Source: Plasmopara viticola
Lineage: Eukaryota; Oomycota; Peronosporomycetes; Peronosporales; Peronosporaceae
NCBI GenBank assembly: GCA_001695595.3
Contig: MBPM02000023.1
Span: 310,001-374,000 of the forward strand
Reading direction: 5' to 3'
Length of the DNA stretch: 64,000 bases
Shown one piece after another: positions 45,674-57,957 of the stretch (the first letter of the stretch is position 1; every line of letters begins with the position of its first letter). A program made the translations under genes and the position numbers. The notes beneath the pieces were generated by a model. The model did not search any database, was not told the DNA's origin, and worked only from the letters and a program-made list of their open reading frames with translations.

Positions 45674-47786
45674 TTAAATGTTAAACTCTTCTTTTACAAT
45701 TAGCACTGGCTGAATACGTCGACGCAGACGTCCGGTGATAGGGCTGTACTCTTTTTGAATATCCTTGTCTTGGCTTTCAAGTAGTAGTGACTCCAGTGCT
45801 GCTGCTTCCATTCGCGCATCTTCAATCATGCTCCGATCAAACGCAACTTGATCACCAAAGTCCTGTAAATCACAGGCAGGTGACAATTGCAAGGTTTCAC
45901 ATTCATCACCGCTACCGGCTGCAGTCAACATATCATCAAAAAGTTCAGGGGGTGCTCGCAGCGGCATGGAATGTTGATCTTGATCACTTTTGTAATTCTT
46001 TACAGAAGGTTGCCACATGTAAGATACCTCGACCACATTTTCACCGTTACTGTACTTGCCGCAAAGCTTCCATATGTCAAAGCACGTTAAACTTGAGTCT
46101 TCAAAGGGCCTATTCCCAGTCCCGTCTTTCTCATAAAAACACAAGACGGACCCCTTAGCCACGAAAGAGTGCACGTTTGCCCACTTCGTGCTCATATGCG
46201 CTGTAATTTCGGAAATTTTCTTTGTCGACGATAGTTTAAGCTCGACCTTCGGTCGACAACCACAACGCACCACGTCTGCCCTAGTTTGCATGTCCCGTGG
46301 AATCATGCGCATTTTAATGTAAAGTTTTTTTCGACATTGCTGTGGCGTGGAGATCGCAACGCCGTTTTGCGTGCAAGATTGAAACTCATCATGCATGGGA
46401 GCACGATTTGTAATTGCCATGGTATTCGTTCCAATACGGCAAGTCTTCTTAACAGTCGGGGAACTGTCACTAACTGTAGTACGTTGACGTTTCAATGTGA
46501 CTCTTCCTGGCGAATCGCAGCCAGGCTGTTGCACACTTGACAAAGCCTTTTTGACATTCTCGGTGACTGCAGATGTAACAGTAGCTACACGCTTTTGTTT
46601 TTTTCGCACCATTGGGTAATGAATCTGCTCCTTCTGAGCTGAAGCACTAAATTGGCTGGAAAAAGTGCTGAGATTCGATCTTGCCACCCACGTAGAGATG
46701 GACGTCAAGCCGGGGGCTGGTGTGTTTTTCAAGTCGGACTTTGCCTTACGCATTTGGCGGCGACTACGAATGATCGACTGAAGGAGCAGGTTTGCTAACT
46801 TTAACTTTACTGGCGAGGCTTCTGCATTAAGCGATTCAAATCTAATGATTTAAATCAAGCATCACGTTAGCATACGAAAAGATTCTTGCCGATCAAAAAA
46901 AGTGCTGCTTACTCTTTGAAGTGCGTCTGGTTGAGCATTAATTTTCTCCAGCACCAGATAGCAATGCGTACTTGATCCGGGTTCGTCAAATTAATATCGT
47001 TTTCGACATTCCTCAGCAGTTCCGAGACATTGTGCATCACTATGGTGTAAAATTGTCGCACCTCCATCACGCTCTTGGTCCGGATTTTCGTACTGATAGC
47101 ATCAAAACGCTGCAGTAGGAGCGAACTTAAGGTAGGTTTTGACCCGCCTTCCAGTGCAGGTGGCCATTTCACCTTAAACATAGAAAAAAAAGTGTTTTGC
47201 TCCTGTTCTAGCCACGCAGAGCCCCTAGTCTTTGGTCGGCTGGAATTTCCTAATAAAGGTGCGTTTTTGCTCGCCCGACCGCTTTCAGTACCGCTCCCGT
47301 GTCGTGGTGTCGAGTCTGGTACCACTCTTTTCAATGGAAAAGTTGTCACTTTGCTTGCTTGAGAATGTTTAGATTGTTGTCGCTTCAGTGGACTCATAGT
47401 CACCGTGGCGTCAGTAAAAGGCAACAATTCCGTGTCGAAAGTAAAGTCAAGCGCAGTGTCCAACAGCAAAGTAGTTTGTTCATCCAGTGCCTCCTTCGGC
47501 CTTGAGTTCATGACGATAGACTGGCCAGATGACTTTTCTGTAGACGCCGAAGCGTTGGTGACCTCGTCCGTGAGAGGTAGATTATGATCGTCAGCTAGCC
47601 ACGTTGTTTGGAGTCCTGGGAGACTATCACCGTCAAACGAGTCTGCTATAAGCACACTTTTGGTAAGAAAAAAGGTGAGCTTGTGATCGCATCGACATAA
47701 AAAAACGTACAGTCATGAAGGTCCGCGGCAAAGTGATTGTAGTCTTCCGCGCTAAACAAAGCAGACTGCATAGACTGTACGAGCAT
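45674..47786 (-). CDS. Cramped/TSL-kinase-interacting-protein-1-like SANT-domain protein
   Basis: Three exons: 47786-47711, 47645-46913 and 46841-45674; introns of 65 bp (GTACGT...TTATAG) and 71 bp (GTAAGC...CATTAG, with a GCTAAC branch site). The joined frame gives 658 residues. An acidic N-terminus is followed by Ser/Lys-rich linkers, then a SANT/Myb-like region (AWLEQEQNTFFSMF ... VRQFYTIVMHNVSELL ... IWCWRKLML) as in Cramped and TKI1 proteins, a basic helix spanning the second junction (VKLKLANLLLQSIIRSRR), a basic nuclear-signal-rich middle (VRKKQKR, LKRQRT), and a ubiquitin-like fold block (KVELKLSSTKKISEITAHMS ... VEVSYMW). Cramped proteins are Polycomb-linked or histone-gene transcription regulators; nuclear action is inferred. 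The residue pattern is diverged, so orthology is moderate. The start at 47786 is the only ATG that opens the first exon. Confidence 0.75.
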
Positions 47787-49299
47787 TGTGATAATTGAAA
47801 GCTAGCGATAAGACGATGGAAAAAATCGTTGATGGCGAGCTTGTGGTGCTAGTGGCGATGGGCAGTCACTAACGACACGGCGACCGTGCACGCTAATCCC
47901 GCTTATTGAGCAATGAGGAGAAAAGCTTAAGCATGAGAAATCGTACTTAATGAAATTACGCGCGAAAGCTTTTGAGTGCACCAATCACGAACAAGAGTCG
48001 CGCCCGCCAAAAACCGAGGGGGTAGGGGCGCACAGATGAAGAAAGTTACGCAGGTTAACTAAAAAAACCTTTTTGTCGTAACACCACATTAGGATATGTT
48101 TTTTACCGACCTGCAGGGTGAGAGACCAGGGCGATTCGGAATGCTCTCAATAGTATCTTCTTTTGGCGTTATTAACGCGATACTCATTGTTCCAGCTCAG
48201 ACTTCTGATCGGGCACAGAATTCTAGCGGACATTAGATGTCGCGCGAAAGTAGCGTGTTCTTTGATGCTTTACCGAAATTTTCGCCGGATGCTGTTAATG
48301 TGGGTCTAAAGTGGCCCTAGAAAGCTTTTACTGTTCACTATTGGTTACTACTTTTAATAAGTGGCTGTCATTGACGTGCTGTACAAATACGAAATTAAAT
48401 ATATCGCTTGCATCTTTCTTATGTGATGTAAATAAAGTTGTGGGAATGTCGAAGCAGCCTCAAAGACTCAGCAAGTACCCTACTTCTTCTTGGACTACAA
48501 AGTATGTTTACGTCGATTTGACAGAGATTATTAAAATGATTGTAGAAATTGCAAGAAATTAGATTGTGGACCTCATTGGTCGCGTTCTTGAGTCAACTAC
48601 TTCGAAACGGACCACGTTGGACGCTTGTGAGCTGGCGCACCGTGCAAGAGACGAATTGACGCTTAGCCCCTTCGAAAAAATTTATAAGACCCTCATTGCT
48701 GTGCATACTTCGCTCTGACGGAGATATGTGGTCGCAGCAAGGTCCTTTGTTTTTTTGTCATTGTTTTGTTAAACTCCATGCCTTTGCCTGCTTGTTAGCC
48801 AAACATAATTAGGCTGTACATAATACAAAGCTGTATTATGAGAGGTTGAACAAATCTTATTACACTCTTAATCTAAGCTGTATTATGAGAGGTACGAACA
48901 TGTCGCAGTACCGATGACGGATTAGAGAACCACTACCAGGCGCTCAGTTTTCGAGCAAAATTATCTTTGTTGGCCTCTGATTGGCTGCAGTAAGTTATTC
49001 TTATAAATGTGTCTGTGATGCTATGAATATCTGACTCCACCTGTAAACGTGTAGCTCACTTGCCTTGTTATATGTAGTCGGGCATGAGAGCGGACGAAGT
49101 GTTTTCCTTTGGTTTCCACCCGAAGGGAAGTGACAAGTTCACTACAAAATCTACATTTACACTGTCAGGGGTATCTGCTTTAGCTGCCGTGCTTCCTTCT
49201 GCGTTATACAAAGACAAAATCCATCGCCTGGATGCTTCTTCTGCACTATTTACACTAGAGTTTCTGAAAGCAAATTCATGCGGGCACTCTTAGTTGATT
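47787..49299. other. Intergenic stretch upstream of the Cramped-like gene
   Basis: About 1.5 kb, AT-rich. Contains a 19-bp exact direct repeat (48828-48846 and 48875-48893). Short frames at 48311-48562 and 49084-49293 show no family. No promoter motif was clear. Confidence 0.5.
48828..48893. repeat. 19-bp direct repeat pair
   Basis: AAGCTGTATTATGAGAGGT occurs exactly at 48828-48846 and 48875-48893, 47 bp apart. It could be a small duplication or the footprint of a lost insertion. Confidence 0.75.
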
Positions 49300-50690
49300 T
49301 TCTTAAGCTGCTATCAACTGCATTTTAGCTTACATTTAGCTTTTGGATGCCTTGCTACTTGGTGGTCCTGAGCTTCAAAGGAAGACTCAGCGCGTCTTCT
49401 TACCCACCAGCATCGCCCCGTAATGCATGTACTTTCAGCCATTACCAAGCATGAGATGTGTAACTTGTGGGATCAAGGAAAGCGAAGTTGAGGCACGCAC
49501 GCATTGCTATCCACCGCATTGTTGAAAATGTGTCTGTGTTCCTGATGGCTGTCGACCAGTCTGATCGATCAATGAGCCCCAAGATAGCGCTGCAGTTTGC
49601 TGAGTATGCTTCTCTAGTATGCTGCCAACTAATTTTCAATTTTGATTTCGCAGCAAAAATTATATATGTATGTCTGTTGTTTTGATTATGCTAGATGGCT
49701 GCGGAAGGCCGTCTAGGCATCGCTGGAATGTATGCACGGTTCCCAGATCTGAGTTGAGCTAATTCGAGAGATACATTCTGGAACGCTAATCGTACCTATA
49801 TTAATTAGCCGCCTTCATTCTTCTTTAGAGTGATCCAATCGCAGGCGCGGCCACAAAAGCAACAGCAACAACAGTACTACTCAGCAGCTCAGAGGCTGCA
49901 AGCTGCGGATTGCAAGCAAGTCAGAGACTGTTTCTACCGTCAAAAGCTCACCAATTGACACAAAAATCGCTTTTTTGTGGCAGCGTGGGAGCTCTCGACC
50001 CTTGTCGTGGTTGTATAATCAATGAAAACTTGTCATGGATAATGCAAGTACAAATCGATCTTTGATTACAGCCAGGTCTTTTCCAGATATACCATGACTT
50101 GGACAGGAAAGGTTGTGCGCATGACAGCCAGCCGCCGATCGTAGGTCTCGGTGGTGTCAAAGATGATGGATGCTTTCCAGTCTTCATATCTGACTGAATG
50201 CTCTTATTTATGCAAAGGTCATCCGCATCTTTGTGAAGATATTCTTATCGATGTGCCATCGACAGAGAAAGTAGTTGGCATTGGAATAACCGCATTCAAT
50301 GGAGTTCATGAGCGTTATATCTCGATTATTTACAATGACTCCGCCAATAATTGCCCAAATACACGAGCAGTTGGACGCAGTCCTAGAGAATGTCCTCTGC
50401 TCGTTCTCTTGCCAGGAAGAACGAGTGGATGTTTGGGCCGCGAAAGCGATTCCCCCACGATGTGCAAACGTAGTGATACGTAGAGTCGATCAACCATACA
50501 TTTCCTGCGGTGTACTTTCTGCATTTGGCTGTGAAGAGGGTGTTACAATGAGAAATTAAATAAGCCATCTTTGGTAGTCGGATTGTGTACGACAAGCGGC
50601 GCTGTTTGTACTCGCACGGCTATCAAGCAAGGCAACCAAAGGTGAGCAATCTCTCAAGATAAAAAGCATTGTGTTTGATACATTAAAGTA
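49300..50690 (-). pseudogene. Decayed MULE-type transposase, left inverted copy
   Basis: Reads on the minus strand and matches the copy at 53370-54950 across its length. In shifting frames it shows the Mutator-like transposase blocks: VWLIDSTY (first catalytic Asp region) near 50490, an NANYFLCRWHIDKN block near 50250, a WLSCAQPF segment near 50110, and ISWQHTREAYSA near 49630. There are many frameshifts and stops. It cannot encode a working enzyme. The 3' side is collinear with the right copy to about 49300, where similarity stops. Confidence 0.75.
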
Positions 50691-53369
50691 GCTATGAGGC
50701 TCTGACTCCGCATAGCGGCCACAATTCGATCAGGTTTGAGCCCGTCTTGTGCATGCTAAAAAGGTTCGTGACGATGCTCTGCAGTCAGGATGTGTCTAAG
50801 CGGATATTTATCAGAAACAGCTTAGGGTCCGTGGTTGTGCCGATTAGTTGCCCTCGCTGACCACTGATTTATAGACTCTCGCGACTCGTCTTCTTGCGCA
50901 ACAAGTTGCCTACAAATTATGCAGCCTAAGAGACGGCCTGTCGCGCGGCTAATTTTGATGAGCTTAAGTGCAACAGAAGCTGGAGAAGGTCCTGTCTTTG
51001 AGCGGAAGCAGTGCAACACGACCGCCTTGAACAAGCCTTGCTTACGAATTCCCATTCGATGTGTTGTTTTGGCGCATAAAACAAGTTCTTCTGCGGGTGT
51101 CAAATTGTCCACCAATTTACGATCAGCCTGCATAGAGTCGTATATGCGTTCTTTAGTGTCTATCAAGCCGTTGAGGGAGAAGGGAGCTATGAGCGATGGA
51201 GCCACGTGACAATTAAACAATGCAGCTATGTTTTACGTCATGATTAATCACTGTAGCCAATTAACGGCCAAGAGAGATGAATTTGAGGTTTCGCTCCAAA
51301 AATTAAGCCCTCAAAGCCGAAAATCGAGCGCCTGGCAGTGGTTTCCATTCTTTATTACTAGCCACAAGCTTAATACGATAATATGTGATATAGATTTTTT
51401 TGAAACATACATGTGCTTGAGCTAGACAGCGACTACATTTTCTTTTATTCAGGGTCTACGGCTAAAACGTATTTTGAAGCTGAAATCGTGCTAGAGCTTA
51501 AGTCGCAATGGTATTAGAAAAGCGTTAGGCCGTAAACGCGCTAAATCCAATAAGCAAGCGTAATCAACTTGAAAAAAGTCATCAGACATTTAATGTGCTA
51601 AATACCGGCAAAAATCATTATAATAGTAAATCAGTAGGTAATCTCATAATACCCTGTGTCATTTATGATACCACATCAAAGCAGTTACATAGTAAAAAAT
51701 CTCATACTGCTACTTTAGTAGTATTACCAATACTTTAGAAGCTGCCAAGAAGTATAATTAGGGCAGCTCAATCTGTTTGGCGACCGCTAGCCGCTGCATT
51801 TCTTGCGCGGTCTCTTTTGTCGGCACGGTGGTGCGTAATTAAACTGCATACATTTAATCTTATATTAACGGCCAATGGTGAGAGCGCATTTGTGATAAAG
51901 CTATACGACGGCTGTTGAATGCAGTGCAGCCATTCAGCGTTACCCTTCGGTCAAATTCGTGGAACCCAGATCAATCAATTGAGGTCCAACACACGATACA
52001 TAAGGTGAGATTGAACCGATATTGATTACAGCCAAATTGCAATGCCTTCTGCCGTATTTGATGAGCGCATCGATGCGCATACGATAAGACTGCTGGCACT
52101 TGAAAAGGACTGGCCGACTACAGTCCCGTTAGTGGATGCTGGATCTTGCTCGCTTCTTCAGATTGCCACAATACTCTATTTATCTCGCTTTGGATCGTGT
52201 GCCAAAAGAAAGTTCTCATATCTAATTTAAAACACTCCCAGCTGACGCCGCACTAGCTGCCCTCCAAATATATAACCGATCTGGATGTCGCCTATGCAGA
52301 TAAAATGGCTGTCTATTATAGAAGACATATTGACCATTGCATCGTGTTAAGCAAAACCATACTGACTCATACTAGATTCTCGAGAATACTTAGAGTGTCC
52401 AGCTCAAAGTAATTGATCGATGCAAGCATGGGGTTTTCCTCAAAAAGGCAACAAAAAGCTGTTTATACGAGCAGCTGAATGATGACATGTAAAAAGCCTC
52501 GATTCTGCAATGTTAGTAATGGCGCATCCTTAATTGTTATGACAACGGCTCCAGAGACAGAACAAGTATAGAGACCCACGCCAAAAAACCAGCACAATTC
52601 TCAAGATCGGCACATTTTGGTCGTAATGTTTCCCTGCCATAATAGTTGCTTATATCGCAAGAACTCAAGTTTGAACGCCTGGAGACGTGCGTTTTATTTG
52701 AAGCGTAAGTCTTGGGGTAAGACCTTACTGAGCCTACATGTTTGCAAAAAAGTTGGCCTTCAGGAAGTATTCTCATTGCCTTCGTCCGTTGTGTCGCTCG
52801 AAAAGCACTCATTATATTTCTTGCCCAAATTTGCGCCACAGCATCGTTGATACGACGCACTTCAGCGATTATTGTCGTCTGCATGGCTAAACTAGCAAGA
52901 GCAAAGTATTTATTGGTCGCAATTTTTGCATTGGTGATATTTGCGTATGTAATTGAAAGTTGCGTTCGAGTTAGACCAAAAGCCTTTAAAAAGGCTGTTT
53001 TTGCGGTCAACAATTATCGTCTTTGTCGGAATTTACAGTCAAAGTTGTATCCGGAAGCACGATCAAATTACGATCGAACAACGAGTTCACTTTTTATCGC
53101 TTAAAGTAGGCCTCGTAAAATGCAAACAGCTCTTTTGCAGTGTTTTTTTGTTCCTTTGTAATCGCATGATTACCGTGAGAAAAATATGGCGAATGGCTGC
53201 CCACACAAACGGCGGCATCAAGCAGGCATCGATGGTCTCCGCTGAATCGATCTGCCTGACATCACCAGGCAATACGCACACTGCCACTTTGAAGGACCTT
53301 TCATTGCTGGTTTGCATGTATTGTAGCAAGCGGTAAACAACCGGCGTCACAGTCACTTTTCCACGTATT
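50691..53369. other. Spacer between inverted MULE copies
   Basis: About 2.7 kb. Open frames at 50822-51220 (minus) and 52537-53013 (minus) have no recognisable domain and the second overlaps long frames on the other strand; neither is called. AT-rich, probably transposon-derived. Confidence 0.45.
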
Positions 53370-54950
53370 TATGAAATCAAGCACGCAGAAATGCTTTTCG
53401 TCCCAGAAGATTGCTCACCTTTGGTTGTCTTGCTTGAATTCCTTGCGAGTACAAGCAGCACCCCTTGTCGCACGCAATTCGACAGTCAAGGATGGCTTTT
53501 TTATCTTCTCATTGTGTCACCCTCTTCCAGTCATATGCAGAAAGGACACCGCAGGAAAGGTATGGTTGATCGACTCTACGCGTAAGTTCAACTAATTCGG
53601 GCTTGCACTTATGCACATCGTGGAGGTCACATCCACGACCCAAACTTTTACTTCTGCCTAGTATTAAATGGCAGGAAAACGAACAGAGGACAACCTCTTT
53701 GCACGGTGTCAGATCGCGCGTGTGTTAAGCGTTTCTTAGTAAATACAATGACCATTTCTTTAATCAAGATTTGACGCTTATGAACTTCATTAAAAGCGTT
53801 TTTCCCGATGCCAATTGCCTTCTCTGTCGATGGCACATCTATAAAAATCCTTGCAAAGCTGCGGAGGACCTTTGCAAAAATAGGAGCATTCAGGTAGCTT
53901 TAGAAATATCCATCGTCTTTGACACCGTCGAGACCTACGATCGGTGGCTGGCTGTCATGCGTACAACCTTCCCTGTTCACGTCACGACATATCTTGAAGA
54001 AAACTGGCTGTACTCAAAGATCGATTTGTAGATGCATATATCAAGAACAAGTTGTACTTTGGGTATACAAACACGACAAGGGTCGAAAGCTCCCACCCTG
54101 CCACAAAAGAAGTCCATTTTTTGTCAATTGGTGAGCTTTAGACGGTAGAAACAGTCTACTGGCTTGCTTATAATGCGCAGCTTGCTGTCAACAGGACAAA
54201 GGCGGGCTTATTTCTGTAGCCTCTAAGCTGCTGGGCAGTCTAGTGCTGTTGCTGCTGCTTTTGTTTGTAGTTGCTAATGAAATCGCTTAGATCTGGGATC
54301 CATGCATACATTCCAGCGATGCCTAGACGGCCTTCCGCAGTTGTCTTGTATAATCAAAACAACAGACAAAATAGTTTTTGCTGCGAAATCCAAATGAACA
54401 TTAGCTGGCAGCATACCAGAGAAGCATACTCAGCGAGACGCAGGACTATCTTGAGGCTCATTGATTGGTTAGGCTGGTCAACAGCCGTCGGAAAAACAGA
54501 CACTTTTTCGGCAATGCGGCGGAGAGCAAATGTTTGGCCATGCGTTTGTGCCTTCACTTTACTTTCCTTACACCGTACACTTATAGTTTTCTCAACATTC
54601 GCGACAATCACAGAGCCCAACGTTGGAGAGTGCAAGGCTATAATTGGCTCTAATCGGGTTGCTTGCTTGTCACAAAAGGAGGAAATCTCCGTAACTCTTT
54701 GCAAACATGCTTGAAACTATCAGGGTCTCCCGCCATTCGGTAAAGTCAAATACTCCCACAAGCTCATTCATCTCATGCTTGGTGATGGCTGGAGCTATAC
54801 GTATTTTGGGCTAATGCTAGTGGGAAAGAAGGCGCGCTGAGTCCTCTTCAAAAGTTCAGGACAACCACTTAAAGCAAGCAGCAAGGCATCCACAAGCTAG
54901 TTGTAAGCTAAGCAAAAATTGGTAGCAACTTAAAAATCTTCAGTATGCCC
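53370..54950 (+). pseudogene. Decayed MULE-type transposase, right inverted copy
   Basis: Plus-strand counterpart of 49300-50690. Best-preserved part is 53771-54031, which reads LMNFIKSVFPDANCLLCRWHIYKN, the core of Mutator-like transposases around the second catalytic Asp, continuing into YDRWLAVMRTTFP. Upstream, VWLIDST near 53560 marks the first catalytic Asp region. Downstream, ISWQHTREAYSA near 54400 matches the left copy. Several frameshifts and stops. No terminal inverted repeats or 9-bp target duplications could be confirmed by eye. Confidence 0.78.
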
Positions 54951-55861
54951 CTGGTCCCGATCCACCATTGGGTCGGTGGCCTGAGCAAATAATTGCTTAC
55001 TCGCTGGCGGTGTACATGCCTGGATCGACATTCTAAAGCTTGGCTTGACCAAAGCGTACAATACTAATTCGTTCGTGGAAGACCTTCGTACGCTTTACAA
55101 GCGTAACAGGCACGTTTGTCAGCCTCAAGGCGCAAGCTGTTAGCCTCTAGGACGACCAAGGAACGAAGGCGTTCCACCTCATCCTTTCGGCATAGGCTGA
55201 TAGTCACCAGAACGATCAGGAACAGCAGGCGTCGGTGCCGATGTATGCTGCTGCAGCTGTGGTTTAGCCCCTTGGCCTCCGTATCCGCCTTCGTTGTGGG
55301 CCTTTCGTAAATGCTGGGTATATATGCCTTACTTGAGGTCCAGTTGATGGCTCCTTTGTGTGTATGGACTCGAAAAGATGACATGGTCCCTTACAAATGA
55401 TGCCGGTTCAGATTTGGAATTTGTCGAACTTAAAACAGTTCTGTCCGACGCGCGTGTATATTTTTAATAATGCAATAAAAATGTAAAATGTACAACGCCA
55501 TCACTGTTAAGTAATATTGAGAACGATGTTCGTTTGCTCCTTTTATTCATTGCCAAATGTCAATTACGACTACCTCTAATTTTGTGTGCGACGCCACTTC
55601 CAAAAGTTTGACGAATACGTGTGGAAATGGTATAACATCAAGAGGAAGTGGTCAACGGTGCACAAAGCCTACATTTGGCTCAGATAATTGATCACGAAAT
55701 GTACAAGGTAATGGCGAAGGCAACATGGAAGCTATTACATTGCTGTCATCGATTTATAATCTACTTTCTCTGACCGTTTGCGTGGTACGGCATCAGCTTA
55801 TTTCTCTTAGAGTTTCTATAATATTTCGCCTTTCCAGAAATATCTTTATAGAAAATAGGCA
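54951..55861. other. Intergenic stretch, nothing firm
   Basis: A 106-codon minus-strand frame (55064-55384) has a Leu/Glu/Arg-rich helix-like stretch but no family and no splice context. Not called as a gene. Remaining sequence is AT-rich. Confidence 0.4.
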
Positions 55862-56064
55862 CTGTACCGGTATAAATTCTGAGGTTATTGAAGGACACCA
55901 AACTGCCTAATCATTCATGGCATATAAAGAACTGTAATACTGCATGAATTAAGCCAGCCTCTAAACCGCAAATTCTTCTGCACGCACCGGTCCTTTCAAG
56001 ACCGAAATAGTAAACAGTCGTTCACCGAAAGATCGTTTATCTTTCTGTACTGTAATCCCGTCCC

Positions 56065-56391
56065 TTTTTCGGAAAAGGTTGGGGTGACGCCCTCCTTCCA
56101 AGCGCGGGGGCTAAATGCTCGCGCGCTTCGGGCAGGTGCTCTCGGGCATCTGCAGGTCTCTAACGAGTCTCACCCTCGACGCGACGGTCTCCAGCACCAG
56201 GGCGCCACCTGGGCTCTTACCAAGTCAGAACTACACAAAATAATGGAAGACCCTCACGGCCTCGGTGCTGGCTGCACTGCCCGCCGAACGAGACCCGACG
56301 TATGCGGACACCACTCTATGCCGTGGACTAGCCAGACTGAGCCTAGCACGTGCATAACTTGGCAACGCGATAACGTAATACAATACAATAC
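56065..56391 (+). mobile_element. SINE-like retroelement, family C, copy 2
   Basis: 327-bp element flanked by AATCCCGTCCC (56054-56064 and 56392-56402). It begins with a T tract and GGAAAAGGTTGGGG and ends in a TAATACAATACAAT tail. The paralogous site in the right arm (around 61270-61280) is empty and carries one near-copy of the target, which proves insertion after the duplication. The internal open frame is in the same register as in copy 1. Confidence 0.88.
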
Positions 56392-56691
56392 AATCCCGTC
56401 CCATTTTTGTCCTCATTCGCTATCTTTCGAAAAGTACTATCTTTCGAAAGTACTATCTTGTCCGATTGCATTTAAAATTATATGATTTTTGGGCATTTTT
56501 GAGCTTATAATTTGGTAGCTCTAAATCATTGGTATCACTGAGTTTTCATGTGACAGTTTGGATACGCAATTAACCTCCATACAAAGGCAAGCATTCACTG
56601 AAATGTGATGTGTAACACACAGGTATCTTTGTTTCTCATTACTGCGCCAGTTTCCGATTTGCCTTCGAGTTGAAAGATCCTATTTTTTTAA

Positions 56692-57741
56692 ATGGCCACT
56701 CCTGCACACAACATGAAGTATCGTTTCTTGGGTGACTCTGGCTTGCTGGTTTCCCGCCTATCATTTGGTAGCTGGGTGACCTTTGACTCGCAACTGGACT
56801 TTGAGAAGGCCTACAACATCATGGAGCACGCCTACAAAAACGGCGTTAACTTCTTTGACAACGCCGAGGTATATGCTAACGGCAAGTCGGAGCTTATCAT
56901 GGGCAAAGTGGTGAAGGCTGGCATCGATCGCAAGTTGTGGGAGCGCGAGGACCTCGTGATTAGCACCAAACTCTTTTTTGGAACCAAGTCAGGCCCTAAC
57001 GATGTGGGCAACAGCCGCAAACACATCGTCGAAGGCATGAAGGCGTCGCTAAAGCGGTTTGAGTTAGACTATGTGGACCTTGTCTTTTGCCACCGCCCGG
57101 ATCCCGCTACGCCCATCGAGGAGACCGTTCGTGCCATGAACTTTATCATTGAGCAAGGCTGGGCCTTCTACTGGGGCACTAGCGAATGGTGCGCCAAGGA
57201 CATCATTGAGGCTTGCGAAATTGCTGATCGCCTCGGTCTGATCCGTCCTGTGTACGACCAACCTCAGTACAATATTTTCGAGCGCTCGCGAGTCGAGTAC
57301 GACTTCGATGTGCTGTACAAGAAGTACAAGTACGGTCTCACCACGTGGTCGCCGCTGGCGTCGGGTTTCCTTACGGGCAAGTACAGCAAGGGCATTCCGG
57401 AGGGCTCGCGCTTGTCCCAGCCGGCTTACAAAGAAATGCTATCGAATGGCATGGAGGAAAAGGTAGCCAAGGCAGACAAGCTCATTGAAGTGGCTAAAGA
57501 AGTGGGCTGCTCGCTAGCGCAGCTGGCGATTGCCTGGGTGGCAGCCAATCCAAACGTGTCGACGGTGATCCTTGGGGCAACTAGTATCAAACAATTGGAT
57601 GAAAACCTCAAGGCGATGGAGTTTGTCGACAAGATCACACCCGAAATTCGCAACAAGATCGATGCGATTGTCGAGTTTAAGCCCACGATTGTTGCTCAAG
57701 CCGAGCCCTGGGTAATTAATTTACGTCAGAAGTGGCTATAA
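56692..57741 (+). CDS. Aldo-keto reductase, voltage-gated K+ channel beta-subunit type (copy 1)
   Basis: Intronless, 349 residues, full AKR6/Kv-beta length. A TIM-barrel NADPH-dependent oxidoreductase; family members reduce aldehydes and ketones, and in animals they couple redox state to Shaker-type K+ channels. The catalytic tetrad is present: Asp56, Tyr61 (in DNAEVY), Lys93 (in STKLFFG) and His134 (in FCHRPDP, where animal Kv-beta has Asn). Further family blocks: SRKHIVEGMKASLKR, IEETVRAMNFIIEQG, YWGTSEW, TWSPLASGFLTGKYS and VILGATSIKQLDEN. A second gene on the opposite strand (59908-60957) differs at about seven residues. The promoter region here has one-mismatch versions of the Inr (CCAGTTT) and FPR, whereas the sister copy has a perfect Inr. 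Cytosolic; whether it binds a channel is unknown. Confidence 0.95.
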   Translation: MATPAHNMKYRFLGDSGLLVSRLSFGSWVTFDSQLDFEKAYNIMEHAYKNGVNFFDNAEVYANGKSELIMGKVVKAGIDRKLWEREDLVISTKLFFGTKSGPNDVGNSRKHIVEGMKASLKRFELDYVDLVFCHRPDPATPIEETVRAMNFIIEQGWAFYWGTSEWCAKDIIEACEIADRLGLIRPVYDQPQYNIFERSRVEYDFDVLYKKYKYGLTTWSPLASGFLTGKYSKGIPEGSRLSQPAYKEMLSNGMEEKVAKADKLIEVAKEVGCSLAQLAIAWVAANPNVSTVILGATSIKQLDENLKAMEFVDKITPEIRNKIDAIVEFKPTIVAQAEPWVINLRQKWL

Positions 57742-57957
57742 GTGTCGTTTGCATGCAAAGTGTCGGGCTTGATTTACGTAAGATGGCAATAAGTTTATGC
57801 CTCGACAAGACTTTTAATGGGAGAATGGAAAAATATACCTTTTTTTCAAATTAAATGAAAAAAAATGTATTGAATGGAAAAAGTCTTCCTTGAACCATAC
57901 GTTTTCCACTAAAATGAAAAACATCCACCTACGAAGTATAAAAAACTATCGAAATAC

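Larger units (their letters stand above)
55862..57815 (+). repeat. Left arm of inverted duplication carrying an AKR gene
   Basis: Similarity to the right arm (59835-61455, reversed) begins near a CCGGTAT block and runs through 5' flank, coding region and about 70 bp of 3' flank (ACGTAAGATGGCAATA shared). Flanks are clearly diverged with small indels, while the gene is almost identical. This arm has gained a family C element (56065-56391) that the other arm lacks. Confidence 0.85.

Noticed and set aside
52537..53013. 158-codon minus-strand frame
   Set aside because: Overlaps comparably long plus-strand frames (52742-53104) and shows no domain; lies between dead transposons.
55064..55384. Possible coiled-coil or bZIP-like small protein
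   Set aside because: A Leu/Glu/Arg-rich stretch is present, but no basic-region motif, no start context and no homologue recognised.
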